This document shows positions 26,999 to 35,132 of a stretch of DNA of 64,000 bases, piece after piece; the stretch's first letter is position 1, and each line of letters opens with the position of its first letter. Under the pieces are notes generated by a model, which worked only from the letters and a program-made list of their open reading frames with translations, ran no database searches and was not told where the DNA came from. Source of the stretch: JAAXHB01 sp965214945 (GTDB lineage: Bacteria; Actinomycetota; Acidimicrobiia; Acidimicrobiales; Aldehydirespiratoraceae); assembly GCA_965214945.1 (NCBI GenBank), contig OZ244029.1:1798001-1862000 (forward strand), written 5' to 3'. The position numbers and the translations under genes were made by a program.

Positions 26999-27089
26999 GA
27001 ACGTTGATCTTACCCACCGGCATCAGCCGCGCGCTGCGGCCCTGCCCAGGTCCTGCCCGCACACCCGCTTTTGCCAGGCGGCCCAGCGC

Positions 27090-28166
27090 TCAAACGTTGA
27101 ATTTGAACATGACGGCATCGCCGTCGGCAATCGGGTAGCCGCGGCCCTCGGAGCGCACGAGCCCGCGCCGACGTGCAGCAGACCAAGATCCGGCGGCGGC
27201 AAGCTCACCGGCCGGGATTACTTCGGCGCGGATGAAACCCCGCTGGAAGTCGGAGTGCACCAGGCCAGCGCATTCGGCGGCGGTGGCCCCGCCCCGGAAG
27301 GTCCAGGCTCGGCTCTCTGCTCTGGTGGTGGTTAGAAACGTGCGCAACCCGAGAAGGCGGCGTGCCGCGGCTACCAGACGCGCCAGAGCGGTGTGGCCGA
27401 GCCCGAAGGCGTTGAGCATCTCCGAACGCTCGCCCTCATCAAGCTGCGCGGCCTCTGCCTCGAGCTGCACGCACAACGCCATCACCTCGGCGCCGTCCAG
27501 CTCCTCGGCAACCGGCGCGGCCATGGCGTCGGCTTGTGGGATCTGCTCCTCGCCAATGTTGACCACAGCCAGGACCGGCTTTTCGGTGAGCAGAAAGAAC
27601 CGTCCGACCCTCGCCCTGTCGGCCGCGCTGAGACCGGCTCGATATAGCGGCGCTCCCATCTCCAGCAGCGACACGGCGCGGGCCAGCAGATCCACTGCGG
27701 GCCTCTGCGAGCTGTCGCCCTTGGCGACGCGCCTCAGCTTTTCGAGCTGACGCTCTGCGCTGTCGAGATCCGCGAGCACCAGCTCTGTCTCCAACAGGCG
27801 CAGCTGGTCGAGAGGGTCGGTGTCGCCGCCGGGCACTTCGGGCGAGTCGAATGCCCGCAGCACGTAGACGATCGCGTCGCTGTTGCGGATTTCGCCAAGG
27901 AAGGCGTTGCCTAGGCCGTCGCCCCGGCTCGCGCCCTCCACCAGGCCTCCGATATCGGTGAAGTGCACCGTGGCACGCACTACTCGGCGGCTGCGACTCA
28001 TCGCTGCGAGCTGCGCTAGCCGTCGGTCGGGAACCTTTGCCACCCCCACGTTTGGCGCGGTCGTTGAGAAGGGGTGTGCAGCGGCATGCGCGCCGCCGGA
28101 GGTGAGCGCGTTGAACAGCGAGCTTTTTCCCGCGTTGGGCAGTCCAACCAGCCCGAAGCGCTCCAT
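27090..28166 (-). CDS. ychF: Redox-regulated ATPase YchF (Obg-like GTPase family)
   Basis: YchF is a universal ribosome-associated P-loop ATPase. The 358-residue product has FGLVGLPNAGKSSLFNALTSG (G1), HPFSTTAPNVGVAKVPD (G2), VHFTDIGGLVEGASRGDGLGNAFL (G3 region), and VVNIGEEQI in place of the NKxD guanine motif, the change that makes YchF prefer ATP. The C-terminal TGS-like domain has TFLTTTRAESRAWTFRGG and FIRAEVI with YPIADGDAVMFKFNV at the end. Confidence 0.96.
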   Translation of the reverse strand: MERFGLVGLPNAGKSSLFNALTSGGAHAAAHPFSTTAPNVGVAKVPDRRLAQLAAMSRSRRVVRATVHFTDIGGLVEGASRGDGLGNAFLGEIRNSDAIVYVLRAFDSPEVPGGDTDPLDQLRLLETELVLADLDSAERQLEKLRRVAKGDSSQRPAVDLLARAVSLLEMGAPLYRAGLSAADRARVGRFFLLTEKPVLAVVNIGEEQIPQADAMAAPVAEELDGAEVMALCVQLEAEAAQLDEGERSEMLNAFGLGHTALARLVAAARRLLGLRTFLTTTRAESRAWTFRGGATAAECAGLVHSDFQRGFIRAEVIPAGELAAAGSWSAARRRGLVRSEGRGYPIADGDAVMFKFNV

Positions 28167-28266
28167 CAGCTGGCAGCGCCTCGTCTATCTCATAGCGGCC
28201 AGCGCGCCGACGCGACGCCCGCTGCTGAGGTCGCTCCCGCGCGCTAGCCGGCAGGTACCGGGACAG

Positions 28267-28356
28267 TCAGCTGTTGCGGCCGGCGTTGGGTTTGCGGCCG
28301 TGGTTCGCCTTGGAGCGGCGGGCCTTCGCCTTCTTCTTCTGGGTGCGCTTGGACAT
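28267..28356 (-). CDS. Probable small ribosomal protein bL37
   Basis: A 29-residue basic peptide: MSKRTQKKKAKARRSKANHG then RKPNAGRNS. The KANHGRKPN core matches, from memory, the actinobacterial 50S peptide bL37 (about 24 residues, KANHGKRPN) found in Mycobacterium smegmatis ribosomes. Its start is ATG and it lies about 100 bp upstream of ychF on the same strand. Presence of bS22 in the same window supports the reading. The extra tail is unusual. Alternatively it is a chance basic ORF, which I consider unlikely. Confidence 0.78.
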   Translation of the reverse strand: MSKRTQKKKAKARRSKANHGRKPNAGRNS

Positions 28357-28367
28357 CGGGTACTACG

Positions 28368-28474
28368 CTAGCGGCTGTCGCGCGCGGGTCTGCGGTGCGC
28401 CGGTTGGGTTGCGGGTTGACATGGCGGCTGTTCGCCAGTACTAGCGGCTGTCGCGCGCGGGTCTGCGGTGCGCC
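28368..28474. repeat. Direct repeat of 34 bp, 73 bp apart
   Basis: Identical 34-bp copies at 28368-28401 and 28441-28474 (core GGCTGTCGCGCGCGGGTCTG) lie between the bL37-like gene and the queuosine-salvage gene. The interval between copies holds a possible promoter. Apart from these the 233-bp gap shows nothing else. Confidence 0.85.
28416..28444 (+). promoter_or_regulatory. Possible sigma-70-type promoter for qng1
   Basis: TTGACA at 28416-28421 and TACTAG at 28439-28444 are separated by 17 bp. The second box overlaps the start of the second 34-bp repeat copy. The distance to the GTG of the following gene is about 145 bp, which is long; a closer promoter may exist. Confidence 0.35.
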
Positions 28475-28589
28475 CGAGCCGGTCGCGTCCGCGGCAGACT
28501 GCGCGGATGCCGGCTAAGTGGATGCCGACTGCGCCCCTTGGCACCGAGCTACGAGTCGTGGCTCTTGGTGCCGCGATCGATCACCGGCC

Positions 28590-29546
28590 GTGAGCACGGT
28601 CTTCGAGCGGGTGCGTGCCGCGGCCGCAGCAGTGGCAGCCCAAGCAGACCACGTACACATCAGCACGACGGCACTGCGCGGGCTGGCGCGCCGTCTTGAT
28701 CTTGACGTCAGCGACGACGATCCCAGCCATGCGCCGCTTGGCGACCCCGAATTGACCGCCGCGTTCGTGCTCGCCCTAGACGCTGTGAACTTCGGCTCGG
28801 GGTATTTTCCGCACCTTCGGAAGCGGCACGGAATGTCTGGCTACCGAACGGTCGCCGCCTGCCTGCGCCGTTATGTGACAGCACACGGTCCGATCACCGC
28901 ACGATGGCTGCGCCGCGTTAGCGCATCCGACGCCGCTGAACTGCTCGAGCAAGCACCCCGGGGCGTCGACGCATCCGTGGATGAGCTCATGGGCCTTTAC
29001 GTGCGGTCTTGGAACGATCTGGGTGCCTTCATCGAGCGCGCCGGAGACAATGCCTTGGGCGCGGTTGCCCAGGCGGGCGGTTCGGCGGAGCACATGATTG
29101 CGTTGCTGACGGAGATGCCGCTGTACCGAGACGTGCACACCTATCGCGGCATGGAGGTGCCGTTCTACAAGCGCGCCCAGATCACGGTGTTCGATCTCGC
29201 TACGGCCCTGTCCCACAGCCCGCCTGCTGAGTTCGCTGATCTCGACGAGCTGACGATGTTCGCCGACAACCTGGTCCCGCACGTGCTGCGGCTCGAGGGC
29301 GCCCTGTCCTTCAGCGCCGATCTGCTTGCCCGCGTTGAGGCCGGATACGACATCGCCAGCGGCTCAGAGCCTGAGATCGAGATCCGAGCCTGCGGGCTCC
29401 ACGCCGTCGAACTGCTGACAAAGCTGCTACGCCGACAGGGAAGGCGCTGCACTCCGGCTCAAGTCGACGGCGTGCTGTGGCGTATGGGAGGCCGGCGGGT
29501 CTACAAGGCCGAGCCCCGCCATCGCACACGCTGCGCCTTCTACTGA
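28590..29546 (+). CDS. Queuosine 5'-phosphate N-glycosylase (Qng1, DUF2419)
   Basis: Qng1 releases the base queuine from queuosine 5'-phosphate so that tRNA-guanine transglycosylase can reuse it. The 318-residue product carries the family signatures: AVNFGSGYFPHLRKRHG, SAEHMIALLTEMPLYRDV, VPFYKRAQITVFDLA, ELTMFADNLVPHVLRLEGAL, EIEIRACGLHAVELL, VDGVLWRMG and the C-terminal HRTRCAFY. These align by eye with human C9orf64. The start is GTG 28590 (VSTVFERVRA). Most known members are eukaryotic, with scattered bacterial ones. It is followed by a BMP-type nucleoside importer. Confidence 0.9.
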   Translation: MSTVFERVRAAAAAVAAQADHVHISTTALRGLARRLDLDVSDDDPSHAPLGDPELTAAFVLALDAVNFGSGYFPHLRKRHGMSGYRTVAACLRRYVTAHGPITARWLRRVSASDAAELLEQAPRGVDASVDELMGLYVRSWNDLGAFIERAGDNALGAVAQAGGSAEHMIALLTEMPLYRDVHTYRGMEVPFYKRAQITVFDLATALSHSPPAEFADLDELTMFADNLVPHVLRLEGALSFSADLLARVEAGYDIASGSEPEIEIRACGLHAVELLTKLLRRQGRRCTPAQVDGVLWRMGGRRVYKAEPRHRTRCAFY

Positions 29547-29686
29547 CCGTGCCACTACTGCTGCCACTACTGACTGTGCTGTCGATCGGTGCCACTGACG
29601 AGCCCGACCGCCGGGCAGCGGCACCAGTCACACGAGTGGCTCGCTCAGCGTTGTGGTTCAGCGTTGTGGTATCGCCGTATGCTGAT

Positions 29687-29710
29687 GACCCTGGCAGTAC
29701 TGCCAGGGTC
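29687..29710. promoter_or_regulatory. 24-bp perfect palindrome upstream of the BMP importer operon
   Basis: GACCCTGGCAGT and its exact reverse complement abut with no loop, 89 bp before the substrate-binding protein start and 140 bp after qng1. No T-run follows and the centre leaves little room for a loop, so an operator for a dimeric regulator fits better than a terminator. A TTGTGGTTCAGCG/TTGTGGT short repeat lies just before it. Confidence 0.5.
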
Positions 29711-29798
29711 GTTAGTCTTGTTGTCTGGTCATGGCGGAAAGCCGTGGGCTAGCCTCTCGGTGCGCACCGCAACGGCCAACACAACTGGAGGGAACCCA

Positions 29799-30986
29799 AT
29801 GCGAACGCGTCTCACAGTCCTGATTTCAATCCTGCTGTCGTTTGTCCTGATGGCCGCAGCCTGCGGCGATGACGACGAAGCCATCATCGAGCCGCCCATC
29901 ACCGAGCCGCCTGCCGAAGAGCCAGCCGAAGAACCGGCCGACACCGAACCAGCCGCCGAAGAACCGGCCGAAGAACCGGCCGACACCGAACCAGCCGCCG
30001 AAGAACCGGCCGGACCGCCGCTCACGGTGGGCCTCGTGTTCGACATCGGCGGACGGGGCGACCAGTCGTTCAACGACTCGGCCGCCGCAGGGATCGAGCG
30101 AGCAAAAGCCGAACTCGGCATAGAGTTCACTGAGGCGTCCCCGAATCCCGACGGCTCAAACCGTGCAGAGCTGCTCCAGCTCGCGGCCGACGCCCACGAC
30201 GTGGTCGTGGCGGTCGGATTCCTGTTTGAAGGCGACGCAGCCGCGGTTGGGGCCGAGAATCCCGACACCATCTTCGGAGTGGTCGACACAGCTATGCTCG
30301 ACTTCAGCGGCGACGCCCCGGCCCCCTATGGCGACAACATCGCCGGCCTAGTGTTCTCCGAGCACCAGGGCTCGTTCCTAGTCGGCGTGGCAGCCGCGCT
30401 CAAGAGCGAGGCCGGCAGCATCGGCTTCATCGGCGGTGTGGCCAACGTGGGCGGGCTCATCGAGAGGTTCCAAGCCGGCTATGAAGCTGGGGCACGGGCA
30501 GCGAACCCCGACATCGAGATCATCTCTGCCTACATCACCGAGGCCCCCGACTTCGACGGATTCAACGCTCCAGACAGGGCCAAAGAGATCGCGCTTGCCA
30601 TGTACGAGAGCGGTGCCGACATTGTGTACCACGCCGCCGGAGGCTCCGGAGCCGGCCTGTTCCAGGCTGCCAAAGAGCAGAGTGACGCCACCGGCGACAA
30701 GGTGTGGGCGATCGGAGTGGACTCCGACCAGTACCACACAGCGGACGCCGGAGTGCGGGACTACATCCTCACCTCGATGCTCAAGCGCGTAGATGTCTCC
30801 ATCTTCGAGGTGATCAAAGCCGCCATTGAGGGTGACGTCACCCCCGGTCCGACCTCATACGACCTGTCCGTGGACGGTGTCGGCTATAGCACCTCAGGTG
30901 GCTTCGTCGACGACATCGTGGACCAGCTCGAGGAGTTCAAGGCCCAGATCGTGTCTGGCGACATCGAGGTGCCCTCCGCCCCGTAG
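29799..30986 (+). CDS. BMP-family ABC transporter substrate-binding lipoprotein
   Basis: BMP/PnrA proteins bind nucleosides or related ligands outside the membrane. The 395-residue product has a lipoprotein signal ending LMAAAC, then a Pro/Glu linker (EPAEEPADTEPAAEEP repeated twice), then the BMP domain: LTVGLVFDIGGRGDQSFND, NIAGLVFSEHQGSFLVGVAA, SIGFIGGVANVGGLIERFQA-like, and a late VWAIGVDSDQYHTA. The start ATG has GGAGGG 7 nt upstream. It heads an operon with an ATPase and two permeases. Confidence 0.94.
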   Translation: MRTRLTVLISILLSFVLMAAACGDDDEAIIEPPITEPPAEEPAEEPADTEPAAEEPAEEPADTEPAAEEPAGPPLTVGLVFDIGGRGDQSFNDSAAAGIERAKAELGIEFTEASPNPDGSNRAELLQLAADAHDVVVAVGFLFEGDAAAVGAENPDTIFGVVDTAMLDFSGDAPAPYGDNIAGLVFSEHQGSFLVGVAAALKSEAGSIGFIGGVANVGGLIERFQAGYEAGARAANPDIEIISAYITEAPDFDGFNAPDRAKEIALAMYESGADIVYHAAGGSGAGLFQAAKEQSDATGDKVWAIGVDSDQYHTADAGVRDYILTSMLKRVDVSIFEVIKAAIEGDVTPGPTSYDLSVDGVGYSTSGGFVDDIVDQLEEFKAQIVSGDIEVPSAP

Positions 30987-31067
30987 CGACACAACGGCAA
31001 TCACCTCGAACCTGCGCCAGCTGCGCACAGCCCCGCTCGTGCGACACCGAGGCGAATAAGGCTCGAC

Positions 31068-32591
31068 GTGGCTGCTGCGGTCGAGCTGAGGGGCATCACC
31101 AAGAGGTTCCCCGGCGTCGTCGCCAACGACGCCGTGGACCTCACGGTGGCCGAAGGCGAGATCCACGCCATTTGCGGCGAGAACGGCGCTGGCAAGTCCA
31201 CCCTCATGAAAATCCTCTACGGGATGCAGCCCCCCGACGAGGGCACCATGAGGATCTGGGGCGAAGAAGTCAGCCCGTCTTCGCCCTCAGAAGCCATAGC
31301 GCTGGGTATCGGCATGGTGCATCAGCACTTCATGCTCGCCGACCAGCTCACCGTTCTCGAGAACGTGATCTTAGGCGCGGAGCCGATGCGGTCGTTCGGT
31401 CGCATCGATTTCGAAGCCGGGCGGCGGCACCTTAACGAGGTCGGCACGGCCTACGGCCTAGACATCGACGCTGACGACTTGGTGGAGACGCTTGAGGTTG
31501 GCGAGCGGCAGCGGGTGGAGATCATCAAGGTGCTGTATCGCGGCGCCCGGATTCTGGTGCTCGATGAGCCCACCGCGGTGCTGGTGCCTCAGGAGGTGGA
31601 CGAGCTGTTCCGCAACATGCGAGAACTCAAGGCCGACGGCACCACCATCTTGTTCATAGACCACAAGCTGGACGAGGTTCTGGAGATAGCCGACACCATC
31701 ACCGTTTTGCGCCAGGGCCGCACTGTGGGAACTGTAAAGCCCCAAGATGTCACTGCGGGTGACCTGGCCGAGATGATGATCGGCTCGGAGCTGCCGGTCC
31801 CCGACGCCGGCGCCTCGACCGTCACCGACGATGCGGCTCTGGTGATCAGCGATCTGACTGTCAGCGACGGCGAGCGCTCAGTGGTAGACGGTGTGAGCCT
31901 GCAGGTTCGCAGAGGTGAGATCGTCGGCATCGCCGGGGTCGAAGGCAACGGCCAGGCCGAGCTTGTCAACGCCATAATCGGCATCGAGGCTCCCGAGTCG
32001 GGCACCGTCTCGCTGCTGAGCCACGACATCACCCACCAGCCGGTTCGCCAGCGCCGCGAGATGGGGCTGGGATATGTTCCCCAAGACCGCCAGCGCGACG
32101 GTCTGCTATTAAGTGCGGTTCTTTGGGAGAACACCAGCCTCGGCCATCAGACCAAGGAGCCTTACTCGCGGGGCCCTTGGCTCAGCCGCTCGGGTATGCA
32201 AGACCGGGCGAGCCGAATCCGGCGCGATTTCGACGTCCGGGCCCCGAACATCAACGTGAGCGCCCACGCGCTGTCGGGAGGCAACCAGCAGAAGCTGATC
32301 GTGGGCCGCGAGATGGTGGCCGGCCCGACCGTTCTCATCGCCAACCACCCGACTCGAGGCATCGATGTAGGCGCCCAGGCGGCGGTCTGGGACGACATCC
32401 GGGAAGCTCGCTCCCAGGGTCTAGCCACGCTGCTGGTGTCGGCCGACCTCGACGAGCTGATCGGCCTGTCCGACACCATCGTCGTCATGCTGAGAGGACG
32501 ACTGGTGGCCCGCCTCGACCCCAACGATGTCACACCGCGCGACCTAGGCGCCTACATGACCGGCGCGGCGCTAGGAGCGGCCTCCAGATGA
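31068..32591 (+). CDS. ABC transporter ATPase with two ABC domains (BMP/nucleoside type)
   Basis: The 507-residue protein powers the importer and has two fused nucleotide-binding domains. The first has CGENGAGKSTLMKIL (Walker A), LEVGERQRVEIIKVL in the signature position and ILVLDEPTAVL (Walker B). The second has IAGVEGNGQAELVNAI, a degenerate Walker A, LSGGNQQKLIVGREM (signature) and VLIANHPTRGID. This asymmetry is typical of YufO/NupB/RbsA-like ATPases. Start is GTG (GTGGCTGCTGCG), 82 bp after the binding protein. Confidence 0.94.
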   Translation: MAAAVELRGITKRFPGVVANDAVDLTVAEGEIHAICGENGAGKSTLMKILYGMQPPDEGTMRIWGEEVSPSSPSEAIALGIGMVHQHFMLADQLTVLENVILGAEPMRSFGRIDFEAGRRHLNEVGTAYGLDIDADDLVETLEVGERQRVEIIKVLYRGARILVLDEPTAVLVPQEVDELFRNMRELKADGTTILFIDHKLDEVLEIADTITVLRQGRTVGTVKPQDVTAGDLAEMMIGSELPVPDAGASTVTDDAALVISDLTVSDGERSVVDGVSLQVRRGEIVGIAGVEGNGQAELVNAIIGIEAPESGTVSLLSHDITHQPVRQRREMGLGYVPQDRQRDGLLLSAVLWENTSLGHQTKEPYSRGPWLSRSGMQDRASRIRRDFDVRAPNINVSAHALSGGNQQKLIVGREMVAGPTVLIANHPTRGIDVGAQAAVWDDIREARSQGLATLLVSADLDELIGLSDTIVVMLRGRLVARLDPNDVTPRDLGAYMTGAALGAASR

Positions 32592-32664
32592 CCGCCTCCC
32601 AGGTGACCGCCTCCACGTTCTGCGCCTCCACGTTTTGCCACACCGCGTTGGGCGCAGGCTCCCG

Positions 32665-33789
32665 ATGACGGCTGGGCTGTTCCGCCGCGTCGTATTGGCC
32701 ACGGCCGCGCCGCTAGTGGCTGTGGTGATTGCGGTGGTGCTGTCGTCGATAGTGCTGCTGATCTCGGGCAGCAACCCTATTGAGGCCTACGCCGACATGA
32801 TCGGCCATGCCCGAAAGCTCGAAACCCAAGTCGACATCTGGAATCGAGCCACTCCCCTCTACCTGTCAGGCGTCGCCGCTGCGATCGGCTTCAGAATGAA
32901 CCTGTTCAACATCGGCGTCGAGGGCCAGTACCTGCTGGCCTTCATCGTGGCCGCCCACCTCGGGGCCCAGGTCGAGCTGCCAGCCGTGCTGCACATAGCC
33001 TTCATAATGGCCGTGGCCATGGCAGTGGGCGGGGCCTTCTCGGGGGCGGCCGGGGTGTTGAAGGTCACCCGAGGCATCAACGAGGTGATCTCCACCATCA
33101 TGTTGAACGCAGTGGCCGTCTCCGGCCTCGCCGCGTGGTGGATCGTGGCCTGGCAGGCCGGCGGAGAGATATCGGCCACCGGGGGGAGGGTGGGAACCGA
33201 GCCCATCGCCGACAGCGGCCTGCTGCCCAACATCAACAGCCTTGTGGAGCTGTTCACACGCGAGATCACCCAAGGCAAGAAGCTCACCGGGGTGCTCGTG
33301 ATAGCCGTAGCGGTGGGGATCGGGTACCACGTGGCGCTGAACCGAACTGTGTTCGGCTTCGATCTGCGGGCCAGCGGAGCCAACCCGTCCGCGGCCCACG
33401 CGGGAGGCGTGTCCCCCAAGCGGATGGTGGTAACAGCAATGACGCTGTCGGGGATGGTCGCCGGGCTAGTGGGGATGACCGAACTGATGAACACTGGCTT
33501 CTACCCGTCCAATCCCATAGCCGGGCTCGGCTTCGCAGGCATCGCCGTAGCGCTGCTCGGCCGCAACCACCCGGTGGGAGTGGCCCTGGCCGCACTGGTA
33601 TTTTCGTTCCTGGACGTGTCCTCGGGCATTCTGCAGATCTCCGGTGCCGCCTCTCGCGAAATCGTCGTGATAATGGGCGGCGTCATCATCCTGACCGCTG
33701 TGATCGCCTATGAGATCATGCGCCGTATCCGCGAGCGGGAAGAAGCCGCTGCCGCGGCCATGGCTCTCAGCGCTGGAGCGACGCCATGA
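32665..33789 (+). CDS. BMP-type ABC transporter permease (YufP/NupC-like)
   Basis: The 374-residue integral membrane protein belongs to the BPD_transp_2 family. It begins RVVLATAAPLVAVVIAVVLS (first helix), then GVAAAIGFRMNLFNIGVEGQ, the conserved cytosolic loop of this family, and several later helices. It ends in a charged RRIREREEAAAA tail. The ATG 32665 start is preceded by a GCCTCC(A)-rich tandem duplication (32580-32660). Its TGA stop overlaps the ATG of a 25-codon ORF. Confidence 0.93.
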   Translation: MTAGLFRRVVLATAAPLVAVVIAVVLSSIVLLISGSNPIEAYADMIGHARKLETQVDIWNRATPLYLSGVAAAIGFRMNLFNIGVEGQYLLAFIVAAHLGAQVELPAVLHIAFIMAVAMAVGGAFSGAAGVLKVTRGINEVISTIMLNAVAVSGLAAWWIVAWQAGGEISATGGRVGTEPIADSGLLPNINSLVELFTREITQGKKLTGVLVIAVAVGIGYHVALNRTVFGFDLRASGANPSAAHAGGVSPKRMVVTAMTLSGMVAGLVGMTELMNTGFYPSNPIAGLGFAGIAVALLGRNHPVGVALAALVFSFLDVSSGILQISGAASREIVVIMGGVIILTAVIAYEIMRRIREREEAAAAAMALSAGATP

Positions 33790-33863
33790 GCACCGTGCTC
33801 GGATCGTGGACTCGCTTGAGGCCCTCGGTCAGCCCGGCGAGAGCGGCGCCGGTAGGACTATGA
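33786..33863 (+). CDS. Small 25-codon ORF coupling the two permease genes
   Basis: The ORF starts with ATGA overlapping the first permease stop and ends with ATGA overlapping the second permease start. It encodes MSTVLGSWTRLRPSVSPARA and five more residues. Both overlaps are the kind used for translational coupling. It may be a translated linker, or the former N-terminus of the second permease displaced by a frameshift. No family is recognisable. Confidence 0.4.
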   Translation: MSTVLGSWTRLRPSVSPARAAPVGL

Positions 33864-35119
33864 GGGCTGTCTTGGACCGGCTCCCGACCTGGGGCCGGTG
33901 GATGATCTACGCCGCCATCGGTGTGGCCGTGCTCACCGTGGTGCAGGGCTTCGACGACACCGAGCGGCTCACAGCTCCAACGTCATCCCAGGCCATGTTG
34001 CGCTGGGCCGTGCCCATCATGCTGGCCGGTCTCGGCGGCCTCTTCTCGGAGCGGGCGGGCATCGTCAACATCGGCCTAGAGGGCATGTTGATCCTAGGAA
34101 CCTGGTTCGGGGCCTGGGGGGCCATCAACTACGGCGGATGGTGGGGCTTGGTCATCGGTGTGCTGGGCGGGGCGGTGGGCGGCCTGGTCCACGCTGTCGC
34201 CACAGTCTCATTCGGAGTCGACCACATCATCTCGGGGGTGGCCATCAACGTGACCGCTCCGGGCGTGACCCGGTTCTTGTCGTCTGAGATTCTGGTCAAC
34301 CACGACGGCGGTTCGATCACCCAGTCGCCGCGGACTCCGGGGGTGGGCAAGTTCACCTTCCCGTTCCTGGCGGGAGGCGATCTTTTTGGCTGGGACACGC
34401 CCGACATTCTGGGCTGGTTCACCCGCAAAAACTGGTTCTTCGTCTCAGACCTAACCGGACTGGTCCGCGGCATGTCAGCCCAACTCTCGCTGGCTACAAT
34501 GATCGCCTTCGCCCTGGTTCCGATCAGCGCGTGGCTGATCTGGCGGACTCGGTTCGGACTGCGGGTCCGCATCTGCGGCGAGCACCCGGCCGCCGGCGAG
34601 ACCCAGGGCATCAACATCTATCTCTACAAGTACCTGGCTGTGATCATCAGCGGTGCACTAGCCGGGTTCGGTGGCGCCTTCATGGCCAGCTCGGAACTGT
34701 CGGGCATTTACCTGGAGGGCCAGACCCAGGGGCGGGGATTCATAGGGCTGGCCGCCCTGATCTTCGGCAACTGGCGTCCGGCCGGGGTCATGGCCGGTGC
34801 CCTGCTCTTCGGCTACCCCTTCGGGGTTGGGCTGCGCGACCTGGATGGCTCGGCCTCGCATTCGCTTCTGCTGGTCAACACCATCGCTCTGGCCGCGGTG
34901 ACGGTCTGGGCACTCAGCCGAAAGCGTCGGATCGACGCCAGTCTGTCCGCCGGGCTCGGCCTGGCGGCGGCGATCTGGTACTTCACGTCCAGTACAGTGC
35001 CCGACTGGTGGATCTCGATTCTGCCGTTTGTGATCGTGTTGGTAGTGCTGGTGTTTTTCTCGCAACGTCTGCGGATGCCCCGAGCCGACGGCCTGCCCTA
35101 TCGCAAGGGCGAAACATAG
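33860..35119 (+). CDS. BMP-type ABC transporter permease (YufQ/NupP-like)
   Basis: The 419-residue membrane protein is the second permease of the importer. It has AVPIMLAGLGGLFSERAGIV then NIGLEGMLILGTWFGAWGA, the YufQ signature, HIISGVAINVTAPGVTRFL, and RTRFGLRVRICGEHPAAGET in the cytosolic loop. Family members of this type usually have 8-10 helices. ATG 33860 has TAGGA only 2-3 nt upstream, so translation probably depends on coupling to the preceding small ORF. Confidence 0.92.
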   Translation: MRAVLDRLPTWGRWMIYAAIGVAVLTVVQGFDDTERLTAPTSSQAMLRWAVPIMLAGLGGLFSERAGIVNIGLEGMLILGTWFGAWGAINYGGWWGLVIGVLGGAVGGLVHAVATVSFGVDHIISGVAINVTAPGVTRFLSSEILVNHDGGSITQSPRTPGVGKFTFPFLAGGDLFGWDTPDILGWFTRKNWFFVSDLTGLVRGMSAQLSLATMIAFALVPISAWLIWRTRFGLRVRICGEHPAAGETQGINIYLYKYLAVIISGALAGFGGAFMASSELSGIYLEGQTQGRGFIGLAALIFGNWRPAGVMAGALLFGYPFGVGLRDLDGSASHSLLLVNTIALAAVTVWALSRKRRIDASLSAGLGLAAAIWYFTSSTVPDWWISILPFVIVLVVLVFFSQRLRMPRADGLPYRKGET

Positions 35120-35132
35120 AAGCCGCCCGGTC

